A stretch of DNA of 40,421 bases from Latescibacteria bacterium UBA6620 (lineage in GTDB: Bacteria; Latescibacterota; UBA2968): NCBI GenBank assembly GCA_002433075.1, contig DJHM01000026.1, positions 1 to 40,421 of the forward strand, given 5' to 3'. The notes under the pieces were generated by a model, which saw nothing but the letters and a program-made list of their open reading frames with translations, did not search any database and was not told the origin of the DNA. Positions within the stretch are counted from its first letter, which is position 1. Each line of letters opens with the position of its first letter. Positions 15,335 through 25,382 of this stretch are shown here, one piece after another. The position numbers and the translations under genes were made by a program.

Positions 15335-15696
15335 GTGTGCATCCTTCGAAAGGGGGCCGTCGTAGAATGGGTATACGCATCTCTGGTGATTGGATGTCTG
15401 GTGTATGCAGGCGGAATCGTGATCGACTACACAAACTACGCGACCGGTATGCGACCTCGGATTCGGGACCTGGAAGAGGGATCTCCAATCTCGACCTTGA
15501 GGCGAACGCGGAAGCAGAGCGGCTCGTTGAGGTCAGGAAACGAACGACAGAACTAAAGACATCGGTCGATGATCTCCGAGGGCAGTCCGTCAAGCTGAAG
15601 GTTCGTCTGCAGGGGGAAAAATCCAGGAAGCAGAAGTTGGAGATGGCTGTGTTCAAGAAACGGCTGAAGTCGTGCGAACGCCTGGTGTCCGCGTAA
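15335..15696 (+). pseudogene. Small membrane coiled-coil protein, frameshifted (copy 2)
   Basis: One frame encodes a transmembrane segment (WVYASLVIGCLVYAGGIVI) and PRIRDLEEG. The next frame continues ISNLDLEANAEAERLVEV, TTELKTSVDDL and a long Lys/Arg-rich coiled coil to TAA 15696. Adding one G to GGG at 15478-15480 fuses them without loss. The start is uncertain: GTG 15335 is the only reasonable in-frame codon, while a GAAAGGGGG ribosome-like site points nearer 15360, where no start codon exists. It has the same layout (single N-terminal helix, then coil) as its neighbours, but no clear sequence repeat with them. Confidence 0.6.
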
Positions 15697-15708
15697 CTGG
15701 AGGTCGAT

Positions 15709-16005
15709 ATGTTCCTCGAAATTACAACCATGCTGATGCTGTTTCTCGTGATCGGGCTCAAATACGGGGTCGTCTCGCGAATCCTGAAGCTGAACAAGCA
15801 TCTTCGGGAAACGGAGGGGATCTGCAAGCGCCACGAAGCCTACCTGCAGCGTCGACAGCGCGAACGGAAGGCAGCGGAACGTGAGGAAACCGGGCTCGCG
15901 CGGAAGCAAGTTGCGCTCGAGAATGAAATGACCTGCCTGGAAACCGAGTGGCGCGAGCTGAAGGATCAGAATACGGACGTCCTTGGGGAGCTTCTGCCTC
16001 AGTAG
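15709..16005 (+). CDS. Small membrane-anchored coiled-coil protein (copy 3)
   Basis: ATG 15709 follows CTGGAGG at ideal spacing. Residues 1-22 are a membrane helix (TTMLMLFLVIGLKYGVV), and residues 25-95 a charged coiled coil (EAYLQRRQRERKAAEREE, VALENEMTCLETEWRELK). It aligns with copy 1 across the helix end (LKYG versus IAK-A) and the YxxRxQxER coil. The TAG at 16003 may be premature: the same frame goes on with an acidic tail (GPEALSHLSEEPDPDQEEEE) to TAG 16069-16071. No known family was recognised; a role with the bactofilin is suggested only by position. Confidence 0.7.
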   Translation: MFLEITTMLMLFLVIGLKYGVVSRILKLNKHLRETEGICKRHEAYLQRRQRERKAAEREETGLARKQVALENEMTCLETEWRELKDQNTDVLGELLPQ

Positions 16006-16141
16006 GGCCCTGAAGCACTGAGTCATCTGAGCGAGGAGCCTGATCCTGACCAGGAAGAGGAGGAAGCGTAGGGAGGCAGAGGGGGCTGGGTGTCGGCCGG
16101 CGGCTCATCGTGAATCGTCGGCCGATGCCATTTGGGGGAAA

Positions 16142-16813
16142 CTACGACAGGATCGGGTCCTGAACGCCCGCCTGGCCGAACGCACGGGCGCGGAGGCTGC
16201 AGGACTCGCATCTCCCGCACGGCCTGTCGTTGTCCGAGTAGCACGACCAGGTAAGGTCGAGAGGGGCCTGAAGAGAGACCCCAAGGCTTACAATGTCGGC
16301 CTTGGATTTATGGATGAGGGGGGTTTCGAGCCTGATGCGAGTTTCCGGGCGCGTGCCGAGATCGATTGCCTTCTCAAAGGCGCGGCAGAAATCCTCCCTG
16401 CAGTCAGGGTATCCCGAGCTGTCTTCTTCGACCACGCCGATGTAGACCGCATCGGCTGAGAGCACTTCGGCCCAGGATACTCCCAGACTGATGAGGTGCG
16501 CGTTTCGGAAGGGCACGTAGGTGATCGGGATGGAGGGGGAATCGAGATTGGCTTCGGGTACAGCGATGGCCGAATTCGTGAGGGCCGAGCCACCGACCCG
16601 CTCCAGGAACCGGGCTTCGACGCACAGTCGGCGCGCTTTTGACACGTCGTAGTGATCGGCGATCGCCTTGAAGCTTCTGACCTCGCGAGCCTCGGTACGC
16701 TGTCCGTAGGAGAGGTGCAAAAGGGCAAGGTCGCAGGACTGTGCTGCGACCGCAGCCGTGACGCAACTGTCGAGCCCTCCACTGAGGAGGACCACGGCAA
16801 GTTCTTTGCTCAT
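16142..16813 (-). CDS. queC: 7-cyano-7-deazaguanine synthase
   Basis: The 223-residue protein contains the ATP-pyrophosphatase P-loop VVLLSGGLDSCVTA, LHLSYGQRTEAREV, VPFRNAHLISLGVSWAEVL, a VEEDSSGYPDCREDF segment, and the zinc site WSCYSDNDRPCGRCESC with four cysteines. QueC converts carboxydeazaguanine to preQ0 in queuosine or archaeosine-type nucleoside synthesis. ATG 16813 is chosen because the longer frame overlaps the RND gene. No QueD/E/F is adjacent. It sits 22 bases after the RND gene and may share its transcript. Confidence 0.95.
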   Translation of the reverse strand: MSKELAVVLLSGGLDSCVTAAVAAQSCDLALLHLSYGQRTEAREVRSFKAIADHYDVSKARRLCVEARFLERVGGSALTNSAIAVPEANLDSPSIPITYVPFRNAHLISLGVSWAEVLSADAVYIGVVEEDSSGYPDCREDFCRAFEKAIDLGTRPETRIRLETPLIHKSKADIVSLGVSLQAPLDLTWSCYSDNDRPCGRCESCSLRARAFGQAGVQDPILS

Positions 16814-16835
16814 CGGTGGTGGTCGAGTTTGGGGA

Positions 16836-19800
16836 TCAGGCTGTCCGGTGTGCGGTCCGTGATGCGGCAACGACTCGCTTGGCCCACGCACTCAGGTCGT
16901 CCATCAACGAGTAGACGGTCGGCATCGGAATCAACGTCAGAACGTTCGACGCGAAGAGTCCGCATATGACGACCAGGCCAATGGGCCTCCACCGGCGCGC
17001 GCTTCTTTCGGCCATTCCATAGATCATCGGCACGACGAGGGGGGCGAGACCGAGGATCGTTGTCGTAGCAGTCATCAGAATGGGACGCAACCGGTCCTGG
17101 CCACCGCGAACGATGGCTTCGCGCCTGGGGAAGCCCTCCCTGCGGTAGCGGTTGATGTGGTCGACAAAGACGATCCCGTTGTTCACAACGATGCCGAACA
17201 GGATCAGGAGGCCGTAGGAAGCGTTGCTGTCCATCGTGATGTTGAATGTGTACAACCCGACTGCGACCCCAACGAAGGCGACCCCGATCGTGAACATAAC
17301 CGTGAATGTAGGATTCGAACAGCGAGGCCATAATGATGTAAATCAAGATGGCCGCGAAGATCATCGTGAAGTGGCCTTCAGATTGTTCCTGCTGCATCCA
17401 GCGGAAACTTCGATCCATCTGCCAGGTGTAGCCTTTGGGCAAAGGGGCGTTCTGCATCCGGGGCATCATTTCCGACCCAATGCGAAACCGTGGCCATTCC
17501 TCGGTGTTGGCGAAGACGCTGACGGTGGACATTCGGTCGTCGCGCTTGATTGTGTTGGGCCCTTTTGCGTAACCGAAGTTTGCCAGGCTGGAGAATGAGA
17601 TAAGCTCGCCCTGATCGCTTTCGAACTGAGCATTCATCAGCTGAGCGAGCGTCGCACGGTCTTCCTCTTTCAGCTGAACGGAGATGTCGATTTCCCCGTC
17701 GGCGGGCTTGAACTTGCTGTTTCCGCGGCTTCCGAGCGCGGTCGCCACGGTGGTCGCGATCCCCCGGGGCGTCAGTCCGAGCCGTTGAGCTCGTTCCCGG
17801 TTCAGGCTGACCCGGATTTCCTCGGTCCCGCTCTCCAGACTGGTCTCGACATCGTGTACGCCATCCAGATCCTGCATCTTCAACTGGATGTCTTCGTCCA
17901 GCATTGCCAGCACCTGGGGATCCCGGTCTTTCAGTTCCACTCCCACGCCTGTGGCTGAGGAGCCCCGCCTTCGGCCCGATTTAAACCGGACTCCCGGAAG
18001 ATCCTTGGGTAGCAGGGCCGCGACGCGTTTCTTGATCTCGTCCGTCGTCAGGGTGCTCTCGTTCGCGGGTTTGAGGTAAAGGCTGAGACGATTGCTGCGT
18101 CGGGAGCTGATGGCCTCGATTTCGAGTTCGTCCTTCAGAGGGAGAAGAATGTCCTCACACTGCCTGAACAGCATCTTGGCCTGGACCACGCTGTAGTTCC
18201 GGGGGAGCTCGACAGTGAATGTGACGCGTCTTGTGGCCCTGCCAGCGATAGGGGCTCTTTTCGATCTTCCCGTAGATGTGAAAACCGAACGCAAGGAGCA
18301 CGCAGGCGTCAGCGACCGTCGACCAGCGGTAGTTCAAGGTGGACCCGATGACCGTCGCATAGGCCTCTCGACACCCGACTTTTCTGAACCTGTAGTCTAG
18401 GAAGACGGGGATGCTCAGAGCGAGCAGGACGGCCGCCCAGGTTGTCGGCGGAAGCGTGCTGAATCCGCCCAACAGCCAGGCGATGTTGTCAGTGATCCAG
18501 GCAAAGGATTGTGCCGTGCCCGTGTGGTAGATCGTATGTGAGATTCCCCCAACGGCTACGATCGAGATGAGGGCCTTGAGTGCGATGTCGACGTGCCTGC
18601 CCCGATCGGTGAAGGCGCGAGAGGCGGCAAGAGGAATCAGGGTCAGTGTAACGAGGAGCGAGGCGATGACGGAGATGATTACAGTCACCGCGAAATCGCG
18701 CATAGACAGCGAGCTGCGTGAATCGGTGATAAAGATCATCGGAACGAAGACGCATATGGTCTTGAGGGACGCGGCGACGACGGGCAGTCCGATTTCGCGA
18801 GCTCCTTCGATTGTGGTCGGACAGGTCGCAACCCCCCATCGTAGCGCTTGCGAAAGATGTTTTCCAGCGCGACGACCGCCGGGTCGACCAGCATCCGGAT
18901 AGCGACCATCAGGCCCATCATCGAAATCAGATTCAGTGTGATGGTCGCATCACCGAACAGCCGCATCAGGTACATAATCATAAACACGCAGAGCGCAGAA
19001 ATGGGGATGGCCGAGCCGATGATCACGGTGCTACGGAAACTCCGGAGAAACACGTAGATGACTAGGATGGCTAGGAATCCGCCGAGGATGGCACTCTGGG
19101 CGAGGCTGCTGACGCCGTTGGTCACCTGCTGGGACCGGTCGCGGATCAGTTGCAGGAGGAGTCTATCCCGGCCGACCTCGTCTCTGATCTTTTCGATCTC
19201 TGCACGCACAAGGTCGGCGACACCCACGAGGTTGGCGGTGGACGCCTTGCGGATCTCGATCATCACGGTGTTGCGACCGTCGAGTCGCTCGAACCACTTC
19301 TTTTCGGGATAGTCGTAGGTTACTTCGGCGACATCGGTCATCTGGATGCCGTTTCGAAGTGGCAGTGTACGGATCTCGTCGGCTTGCTGGAACTCTCCGA
19401 TCGATCTGACGGATAGCCTTTTGCCCGCTTCGTGAACGAAACCCGCAGAAACGTTGGTGTTGTTCGTACGGATGGCAGTGTTCAGAGCGCGAATATCGAG
19501 GCCGTGTGTGTTCAGGAGATTCTGGTCGACTTCGAAGAGCAGGGCGCGTTCGGCCATTCCTTCGATTTCGACACTGCCCACACCTTCGAGACGTTGAAGT
19601 CTCGGATAAATCGTCTGCTTCCAGATGTTGACAAGCTCTTCGGGGTCGGACCCACCCCAGGTTACGGCGTATTCGAGGATGGGGAAGTCTTCCGTGTTCC
19701 AGCGCCGAATTTCGATACGTTCCACGTCATCGGGCAGGAGGTTTCTGACCTGGTCCAGGCGATCTCGGATGTGCACGGCGACCAGATCCATATCCGCATC

Positions 19801-20091
19801 GAGGTCGAATTCGAATCGGATCGAAGATCGATTCGCGTAGGAACTCGAGCTCAGACTCTTTACCGCGGACAGGGTCCCCATAATCTCCTCGATCGGTCGA
19901 CTGATGTTGCGCTCGACTTTTTCGGGGGAGGAGGATGGGTAGTTGACGTTGACGTACATCGCCGGCCACGTCAGGTTGGGCATATACTCGAGAGGCAATC
20001 GGAAAAGAGAAATCCATCCGAGCACCATCACACTGAGTGCAACCATAATTGTCGAGATCGGACGTCGTACCGAGGATTCTGAAACATTCAT
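16836..20091 (-). pseudogene. RND efflux pump (AcrB/HAE1 family), frameshifted
   Basis: The pieces together span about 1085 codons, normal for an RND pump. The N-terminal part has RRPISTIMVALSVMVLGW, MLVDPAVVALENIFRKR (TM4, one Asp retained, the second replaced by Pro) and porter domains; the C-terminal part has ASLFESYIH, NNGIVFVDHINRYRREG and RLRPILMTATTTILGLAPL. Lesions: C6 at 18832-18837 (one base too few; adding one restores YDGGVATCPTTIEGA), G4 at 18251-18254 (one too many), and about 17302, where the expected HPFTVMF has lost residues. No membrane-fusion or TolC gene is adjacent. It probably exported drugs or envelope compounds and is now inactive unless the lesions are sequencing errors. 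Confidence 0.85.
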
Positions 20092-20136
20092 CGGAAGGTT
20101 CTCGCTGCCGGCGTGTGAGTGGTCACTTACTTAAGA

Positions 20137-20164
20137 AAGATAGGCGAACACCCACGAGGGTCAA
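20137..20164 (-). promoter_or_regulatory. Promoter of the RND gene
   Basis: On the minus strand TTGACC (20164-20159), 16-bp spacer, TATCTT (20142-20137). The short inverted repeat ACCC/GGGT lies in the -35 and spacer. It precedes the RND start at 20091 by about 40 bases. Confidence 0.45.
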
Positions 20165-20216
20165 GTTGGTCCCTTTGCAACTTTTTGACGATCGAAAGGC
20201 CACGAGCGTTCCCTGA

Positions 20217-20933
20217 TCACACGAACAGCCACCATTTTCGGGGTCTCGCGAGGAGCAGGCGACCGGTAAGATCCAGCGGAAGGTTTGGGATGGTCGGGAT
20301 CCTGCTGGTGCACCGATTCAGGTGTTCCGGAATGTCGACCGGCTGTGGGAGAGGGTATCCGGGGACGGATCGACTGTCCCGAATCAGGTCCTTGTGAAGG
20401 ATTTCGACTCCCTCGTTGACAGCTTCCAGGTTCGTTCGAAGCCGCTCGATCGAGCGGCCGGATCTGGTCCGAAAGTGATGCTGGAGATCGAGCGTGCGGG
20501 CAGACTCCCGTCTGATTCGCCTGCGGGAGGGCCATCTGGTGCCCGCACCTCGAGGGAAGTCGCTGGGCCACTCGGTCGCCAGGAAGGAAGCCAGGGGCTC
20601 GGAGGGGGCGAGCGGGGCAACCAGGAATTGGAGCGCACCTCGGAGGGATTCCCGCATTACCTGGAGGGCTTCGAGATCTTTGTCGAAGTCTGTCGACGCG
20701 GCGATCTGCCGTCGCCCGATTTCTTTCCGACCTTGCAACTGCTGTGGGAGGACACCGTTGTCCTGAAGGATCTTGTTAGCCACACGATGCTCCTCGCCTG
20801 ATTGAAAGTAGCTTCTCAGGTCCAGCCGCTTTCCTTTGCCGGGAAGCCTGGCCCATTCCTCCTCTGACATCGCGTCCTTCAGCTGATCGTCAATGGATCG
20901 GCGTTCGAGTTGGCCATCGTGCTTTCGAAGCAT
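20217..20933 (-). CDS. DUF1992 (DnaJ-homologue, DNAJC28-like) protein
   Basis: Residues 10-75 match DUF1992: RSIDDQLKDAMSEEEWARLPGKGKRLDL and HRVANKILQDNGVLPQQLQ, with the invariant LPGKGK. The rest is a helical, Arg-rich region, including NLEAVNEGVEILHKDL near residues 185-200, a segment also seen in this family. The J domain itself is absent, as usual in bacterial members. Function unknown. ATG 20933 overlaps the upstream methyltransferase stop (TGATG), so the pair is co-translated. Confidence 0.8.
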   Translation of the reverse strand: MLRKHDGQLERRSIDDQLKDAMSEEEWARLPGKGKRLDLRSYFQSGEEHRVANKILQDNGVLPQQLQGRKEIGRRQIAASTDFDKDLEALQVMRESLRGALQFLVAPLAPSEPLASFLATEWPSDFPRGAGTRWPSRRRIRRESARTLDLQHHFRTRSGRSIERLRTNLEAVNEGVEILHKDLIRDSRSVPGYPLPQPVDIPEHLNRCTSRIPTIPNLPLDLTGRLLLARPRKWWLFV

Positions 20934-21511
20934 CAGGGCGTCCTCACGAACACGACGTAATAGTGATGGGGCAGAAAAGTGTGGGTCGCCATCGGCCGAA
21001 GTCCTGCAGCATCGGCAGCCAGGCGAAGATCGGTCTCGCTCAGTCTGTGATCGAGGGGAGGGCCGATCTCAGTTTTTTCGTCGATCCAGTCGAGAACGGC
21101 AACCCGGCCGTCGCGACGAAGCATCCGCGTTGCTTCGGATAGCGCAGCGGCGAGGTTGTCGAATTCGTGCGCGACGTTGGCAAGAAAGACCAGATTCGCC
21201 GTGTCTGCCTGGATGGTGGTGTTTTCACCCGGGGCGGCGACGAGATCTACGTTATCCAACTCTTCTTTCTCGCATCGTGCTCTCAGAGCATCGAGCATCC
21301 GCTCCTGCGCGTCGACGGCGATGACACGTCCTTTCGCGCCCGTAGCACGTGCGATCCGGGAGGTGAAGTAACCCGTCCCGGAACCGACTTCGACAACGCA
21401 GTCACCGATCCGAAGATCAAGCGCATCCACGACAGCATCAGGCTTCTGCCACGCCTCCCGTTCGGGTGCGTCGAGTCGGTGGCTCCGGTCCGGGTCGAAT
21501 CGATGAGACAT
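20933..21511 (-). CDS. Class I SAM-dependent methyltransferase
   Basis: Starting at ATG 21511 (MSHRFDPDRSHRLD), the 192-residue protein has motif I VVEVGSGTGYFTSRIA, the acidic motif II VIAVDAQERML, and motif IV-V ANLVFLANVAHEF followed by LRRDGRVAVLDW, the UbiE/Methyltransf_11 pattern. The substrate is not determinable; small-molecule or arsenite-type methylases look alike. The promoter region contains a REP-like motif. Confidence 0.88.
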   Translation of the reverse strand: MSHRFDPDRSHRLDAPEREAWQKPDAVVDALDLRIGDCVVEVGSGTGYFTSRIARATGAKGRVIAVDAQERMLDALRARCEKEELDNVDLVAAPGENTTIQADTANLVFLANVAHEFDNLAAALSEATRMLRRDGRVAVLDWIDEKTEIGPPLDHRLSETDLRLAADAAGLRPMATHTFLPHHYYVVFVRTP

Positions 21512-21524
21512 CGTTTTTGAATAT

Positions 21525-21551
21525 AGGGAGGTGTCCCTGACCTGCACACCT
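21525..21551. repeat. REP-like hairpin motif in the divergent promoter region
   Basis: AGGGA-GGTG-TCCCT (21525-21538) and AGGTGT/ACACCT (21529-21534, 21546-21551) are overlapping inverted repeats. CCTGACCTG at 21536-21544 is the exact complement of CAGGTCAGG at 78-86 next to the large hairpin at the window start, hinting at one repeat family. Confidence 0.4.
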
Positions 21552-21588
21552 GTTGATGGGGCAGTCGACGCTCATTATACTCCAGCCG

Positions 21589-22674
21589 ATGGACTACCCG
21601 ACTTGTTATTCCACCCACGTCGATGATGCGGAAGTCTGTCGGGCGTGTTACGTTCGACCTGAATGTGCCGCGGCATCGCCGGAGCCTGTCACTCGAGATG
21701 AGAGACTTTTTCGCCACGAGACGTGGGTCGAGGGAGACGTCCCGCTGTCGGATTTCAATCTTCCTTTGACCTTGTATTCGGGGCAGCTGTTTCGCTGGGG
21801 CCGTGACGCGAGTGGGTGGTGGAAGGGAGTTGCCTACGGGGAAGCTTTCAGGCTGCGACAGGATGGCGATCGACTCCTGTACGGGGCTACGACGACCTCC
21901 GTTAAGACCTATGCGGGAACGATGGGAACGGGGGCGTTTCTGAGGTGGTATCTACGTACGGACGAAGCTCCCAGAACCCGGGTGGCGCGACCCGACAAGC
22001 ACTTGAGAACGGCAAGACGGAAGATGCGTGGCTTTCGTTTCGTCAGACAGGATCCGTACGAGTGTACGATATCCTACATCTTGAGCGTGCAGGCCCATAT
22101 GGGTCTCACCAAGCAGCGCCTTCATACCCTCTCACGTCTTCTGGGGACCTCGATCGTCGTCGAGGGGGAGCGGTACTTCACGTTTCCGGATGTTGCCTCA
22201 CTCGCACGGCTGTCGGAATCCTACTACCGCCACCTTCGGTTCGGCTGGCGGTCCAAGTTTCTTCCTGTCGCGATGGACTGCCTGGCAGAGCACACGCGTG
22301 GGACGTCGGTAGACCTGGATCAGTGGCGACAGATCGTGGATGAACTCAAGGCGCTTCCCAATTCCGGCGTAGGCCTGAAAGTGGGAAAATGTATCGACCT
22401 GTTCTCCCTGGAACGTCTCGGAGCGGTGCCTGTCGATACCTGGGTTCGGAAGATGGCAGCGGATTGGTATGGACAGGAAGGGTCTGATGCGCAGATCTGT
22501 CGGTGGGCAGAAGAGCGAGGTGAGCGGCTTGCGGGCTACCTGAACGAATACCTGTTCGTCTACTATCGGGAACTCCACGCTCCCGCTCTCGATGATCGGG
22601 TGCTGTCTTTTAGCGCTTCCGATCAGCCTTCCTCCGAACTGCCCTACACAGAGGTGGAGGGGGGCTCGGTGTGA
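21589..22674 (+). CDS. OGG1-like 8-oxoguanine DNA glycosylase with N-terminal Cys motif
   Basis: The product has the OGG1 N-domain signature LTLYSGQLFRW, the helical RQDPYECTISYILSVQ, and the HhH-GPD site LPNSGVGLKVGKCIDLF (catalytic Lys after GVG) followed by AVPVDTWVRKM with the catalytic Asp. It should excise oxidised guanine and nick DNA as a lyase. Unusually, residues 5-24 carry Cys spaced CX10CX2CX5C, resembling the CX6CX2CX5C iron-sulphur loop of EndoIII/MutY but at the other end of the protein. ATG 21589 is assumed; ATG 21556 is possible; neither has a strong ribosome site. It leads a coupled operon (GTGA) with the LamG/ankyrin gene. Confidence 0.82.
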   Translation: MDYPTCYSTHVDDAEVCRACYVRPECAAASPEPVTRDERLFRHETWVEGDVPLSDFNLPLTLYSGQLFRWGRDASGWWKGVAYGEAFRLRQDGDRLLYGATTTSVKTYAGTMGTGAFLRWYLRTDEAPRTRVARPDKHLRTARRKMRGFRFVRQDPYECTISYILSVQAHMGLTKQRLHTLSRLLGTSIVVEGERYFTFPDVASLARLSESYYRHLRFGWRSKFLPVAMDCLAEHTRGTSVDLDQWRQIVDELKALPNSGVGLKVGKCIDLFSLERLGAVPVDTWVRKMAADWYGQEGSDAQICRWAEERGERLAGYLNEYLFVYYRELHAPALDDRVLSFSASDQPSSELPYTEVEGGSV

Positions 22675-25382
22675 GGGGGTGCCGAGTTCTGGTTTTCGTT
22701 TGGGCGAGTCTGGCCGTTCCTGTCCGGGCGCATTTCGATCACGGAGTAGGCGGGGAGCGTCTTATATTCGAGGCCCCACCTTCCATCGATCGCCCTGGGT
22801 CACACGGATCCTCTCTCGATTTCGATCCGTCGCCCGTGGCTCACGTTCCGTACACGCCGGCGATGGACGCCCCTGCCGGGTTCACGATAAGCGCGTGGGC
22901 GTGGATCGATTCTACGGTTGTCGGAACCTCCCCGGGCGTAGCGGTCGCACGGTGGCACCAGATTCAGGGTGAGGCTGCGTTCGTCCTTTTCTCGGACGGT
23001 TCTGATCCTGGAGGCTTCCGAGTGACTTGGTCCGACGGTTCCGTTTCTTCCGTCCAGGGTTACGATCTCCCCGCAGGCCGATGGTTTCACTATGCGGCCA
23101 CGGTCGATGATTCGACGATGGGCGTGTTCGTCGATGGGAAGCGGGTAGCAAGGGCGGAAAGGAACCCTGGCGCCCTGGTCGCCGTGACCACGAGTCCGAT
23201 GTGGATCGGCGCGTCGCCCGAAGGGATCGCTTTCCCCGGTTAGATCGGCGACGTTCGATTGTTTTCAGCTCCTCTTCCGAGCGACCACCTCCTTCTACTG
23301 TCTCGGGATCAGGCGGTTGGCGACCCTGCCGGTCGTTGGCTGGCCGATGGGGTTGGGGGTGATGTGGAAACCGCAGGGGAGGTACGCTGGCTGACCAAGA
23401 AGGAACGTAGCGGGGCCGACTTCCGGGGACGCTTCCGATTCGACCTGGGAGACCGGGATATCGAGTCGGAAATGACCGTCGCAGGATGGGTCCGTAATCG
23501 GGGTGTGATGCGGGGAGGAAGTCCGGTCGCGGGCAGGTGTGGACCGGATCCGGGAGACCGCTCTTTCATTCTATACAGCACCGGGGGCGACGGTTTCGGT
23601 TTCCGTGCGTTTTGGTCGGATGGATCGCAGAGTAACCTGACGGTGTTCGAGGCGCCGACCAACACCTGGTTTCACATCGCCGGCGCCTACGACGGATGCG
23701 CTTTACGTCTTTACCTCAATGGGATCGAGGCTGCAAGGACCGTGGCGGTGGATCGCAGCCTGGCGCGTGGGAGAGGTCACGTGTGGGTCGGAGGGAACGG
23801 GGACCCTGTTGCGCCCCCGTTTGCTGGATCGGTCGATGATGTGGGGGTGTGGTCGGCCGCGCTCACAGCCAGTGAGATCAGGGAACTCGCAGCGAGTGGT
23901 GAGCCGCTCCTCCGGGAGGCACTGGAGGCGTTCGAGTCGTTCGACGGCTTTCCGCAATCGACTTCGGATGAAACTACCTTCCTGTTGGCTTCCTCTGCCG
24001 ACGACACGGTGGCTCTTGCCTGGTTTTACAGCGGGAACGCTCTGCGGCCTGAGGCACAGAGCCGAGACCCCGGGTTCACTTTCCCGCAGATCTCGGGCCA
24101 GCGGTTGATCGACGAGGCCCTGTGGGTCTCCGTGTTGGGGGGGAGATTCAAGGCGGCCGGATGGCTGATCGGAAAAGGGGCCGACATCAACGCGCCGATC
24201 GGGCAGGGTGGCTCGACCTCGTTGCACGAGGCGGTCGCGGCCAAACGATTCGATGCGGTTCAGTTCGCGATCCTGAACGGAGCCGACCCGACGTTGGAGG
24301 ATCCGACGCATCACGCGGCGGCGTGGGAGTGGGCGGGACATTTCGATCTGCCTGTCGTTCGTGCCTATCTGCTCGATGCCGCTTCCAGGACGAGTCTGAA
24401 GGCCGCGGTCGAGTTGGGTGACCTTTCGAGTGTCGAGGCGATTCTGGACAAGGAGCCGCTGCCCTCCCTGGTGTTGAACGAGGCTCTGGGTCGGGCAGCG
24501 CACGGAGGGCATACCGAGATCGTCGATCACCTGATCCGATCGGTCGCGGATCTGCTGTTTCGGGACGTACAGGGTAGACGCGCTGTCGACAGGGCGGTCA
24601 GGGCTGGTAGATACGAAACGGTTGACCTGCTTCGTCAGAAAGAAGGCGATTTAGGGGACCTGCCTTTCCGGACCCTAGTATCCCGGCTCGAGGAGGCGAT
24701 CGAGGATACCAATCACGTTGCAGCAAGTCGACTCCTTGGAATGGATCCAGGCCTCGTCCTGAGCCTCAACGAGAGTGGGCGAACCTGGTTGCAAAGAGCG
24801 GCCGATGTGGACGGCGCCGGACTGATTCGTTTGTTCTTGAATCTCGGGGCACCCTTGGAGCGAGAAGAAGGGGAGTGGACGGCACTGGCCTGGGCTGTCT
24901 CAAGGGGGAGCCTGAGGGCTGCCAGTGTCCTGGTCGAAGCGGGCGCGCGCACGGACTTCTGGACCTCTGCGGGTCTGGGAAACTTAGAGGAGCTCAAAAA
25001 CGATTGGGTCGATGGAGCCCTGGTGGAAGGAGCGGTGACCACGGGGAGCATTCGCCGAGGGCCCGACGGGAGGAACCTTTCTCGACCGCCCCAGACTCCG
25101 GAGAACGTCCTTTCGGACGCACTCTACATCGGAGCAAAGAACGGACATATCGAAGTCGTAGATTGGCTGCTGAGTTGCGGAGCTGATCCCAACTTTCGGG
25201 CGGAGAGGGGTGGCACCCCGCTCTACTGGGCAGTTCGGAAGGGGCACGTAGACGTGGTTCGGATGCTTGTGGAGGCGGGGGCGGATCCACGTATTCCAGA
25301 TCGGTATGGCCGGAATGCCCTCCAGGCAGGTCGGGGTACGATCCAGGAGGTCCTGCGAGAACCATCAGGGGGAGATCGTTGA
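22671..25382 (+). pseudogene. Exported LamG-LamG-ankyrin repeat protein, interrupted by TAG
   Basis: GTG 22671 overlaps the glycosylase stop. A signal peptide (RVLVFVWASLAVPVRA) precedes a concanavalin/LamG domain (ISAWAWIDSTVVG, WFHYAATVDDSTMGVFVDGK, WIGASPEGIAFPG) that stops at TAG 23241-23243. The same frame goes straight on (IGDVRLFSAPL), as the second LamG does (FAGSVDDVGVWSAAL), so a single codon was hit. After LamG 2 come at least eight ankyrin-like repeats (for example GGTPLYWAVRKGHVDVVRMLVEAGADP). With readthrough or a reversion the protein has 903 residues. Ankyrin and lectin domains bind proteins or glycans, so a surface or host-contact role is plausible. If the stop is real, an internal start would lack a signal peptide. 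Confidence 0.8.

Noticed and set aside
20159..20195. AAGTTG/CAACTT hairpin followed by TTTTT on the + strand
   Set aside because: No + strand gene ends upstream of it; it lies between two minus-strand genes and is probably incidental.
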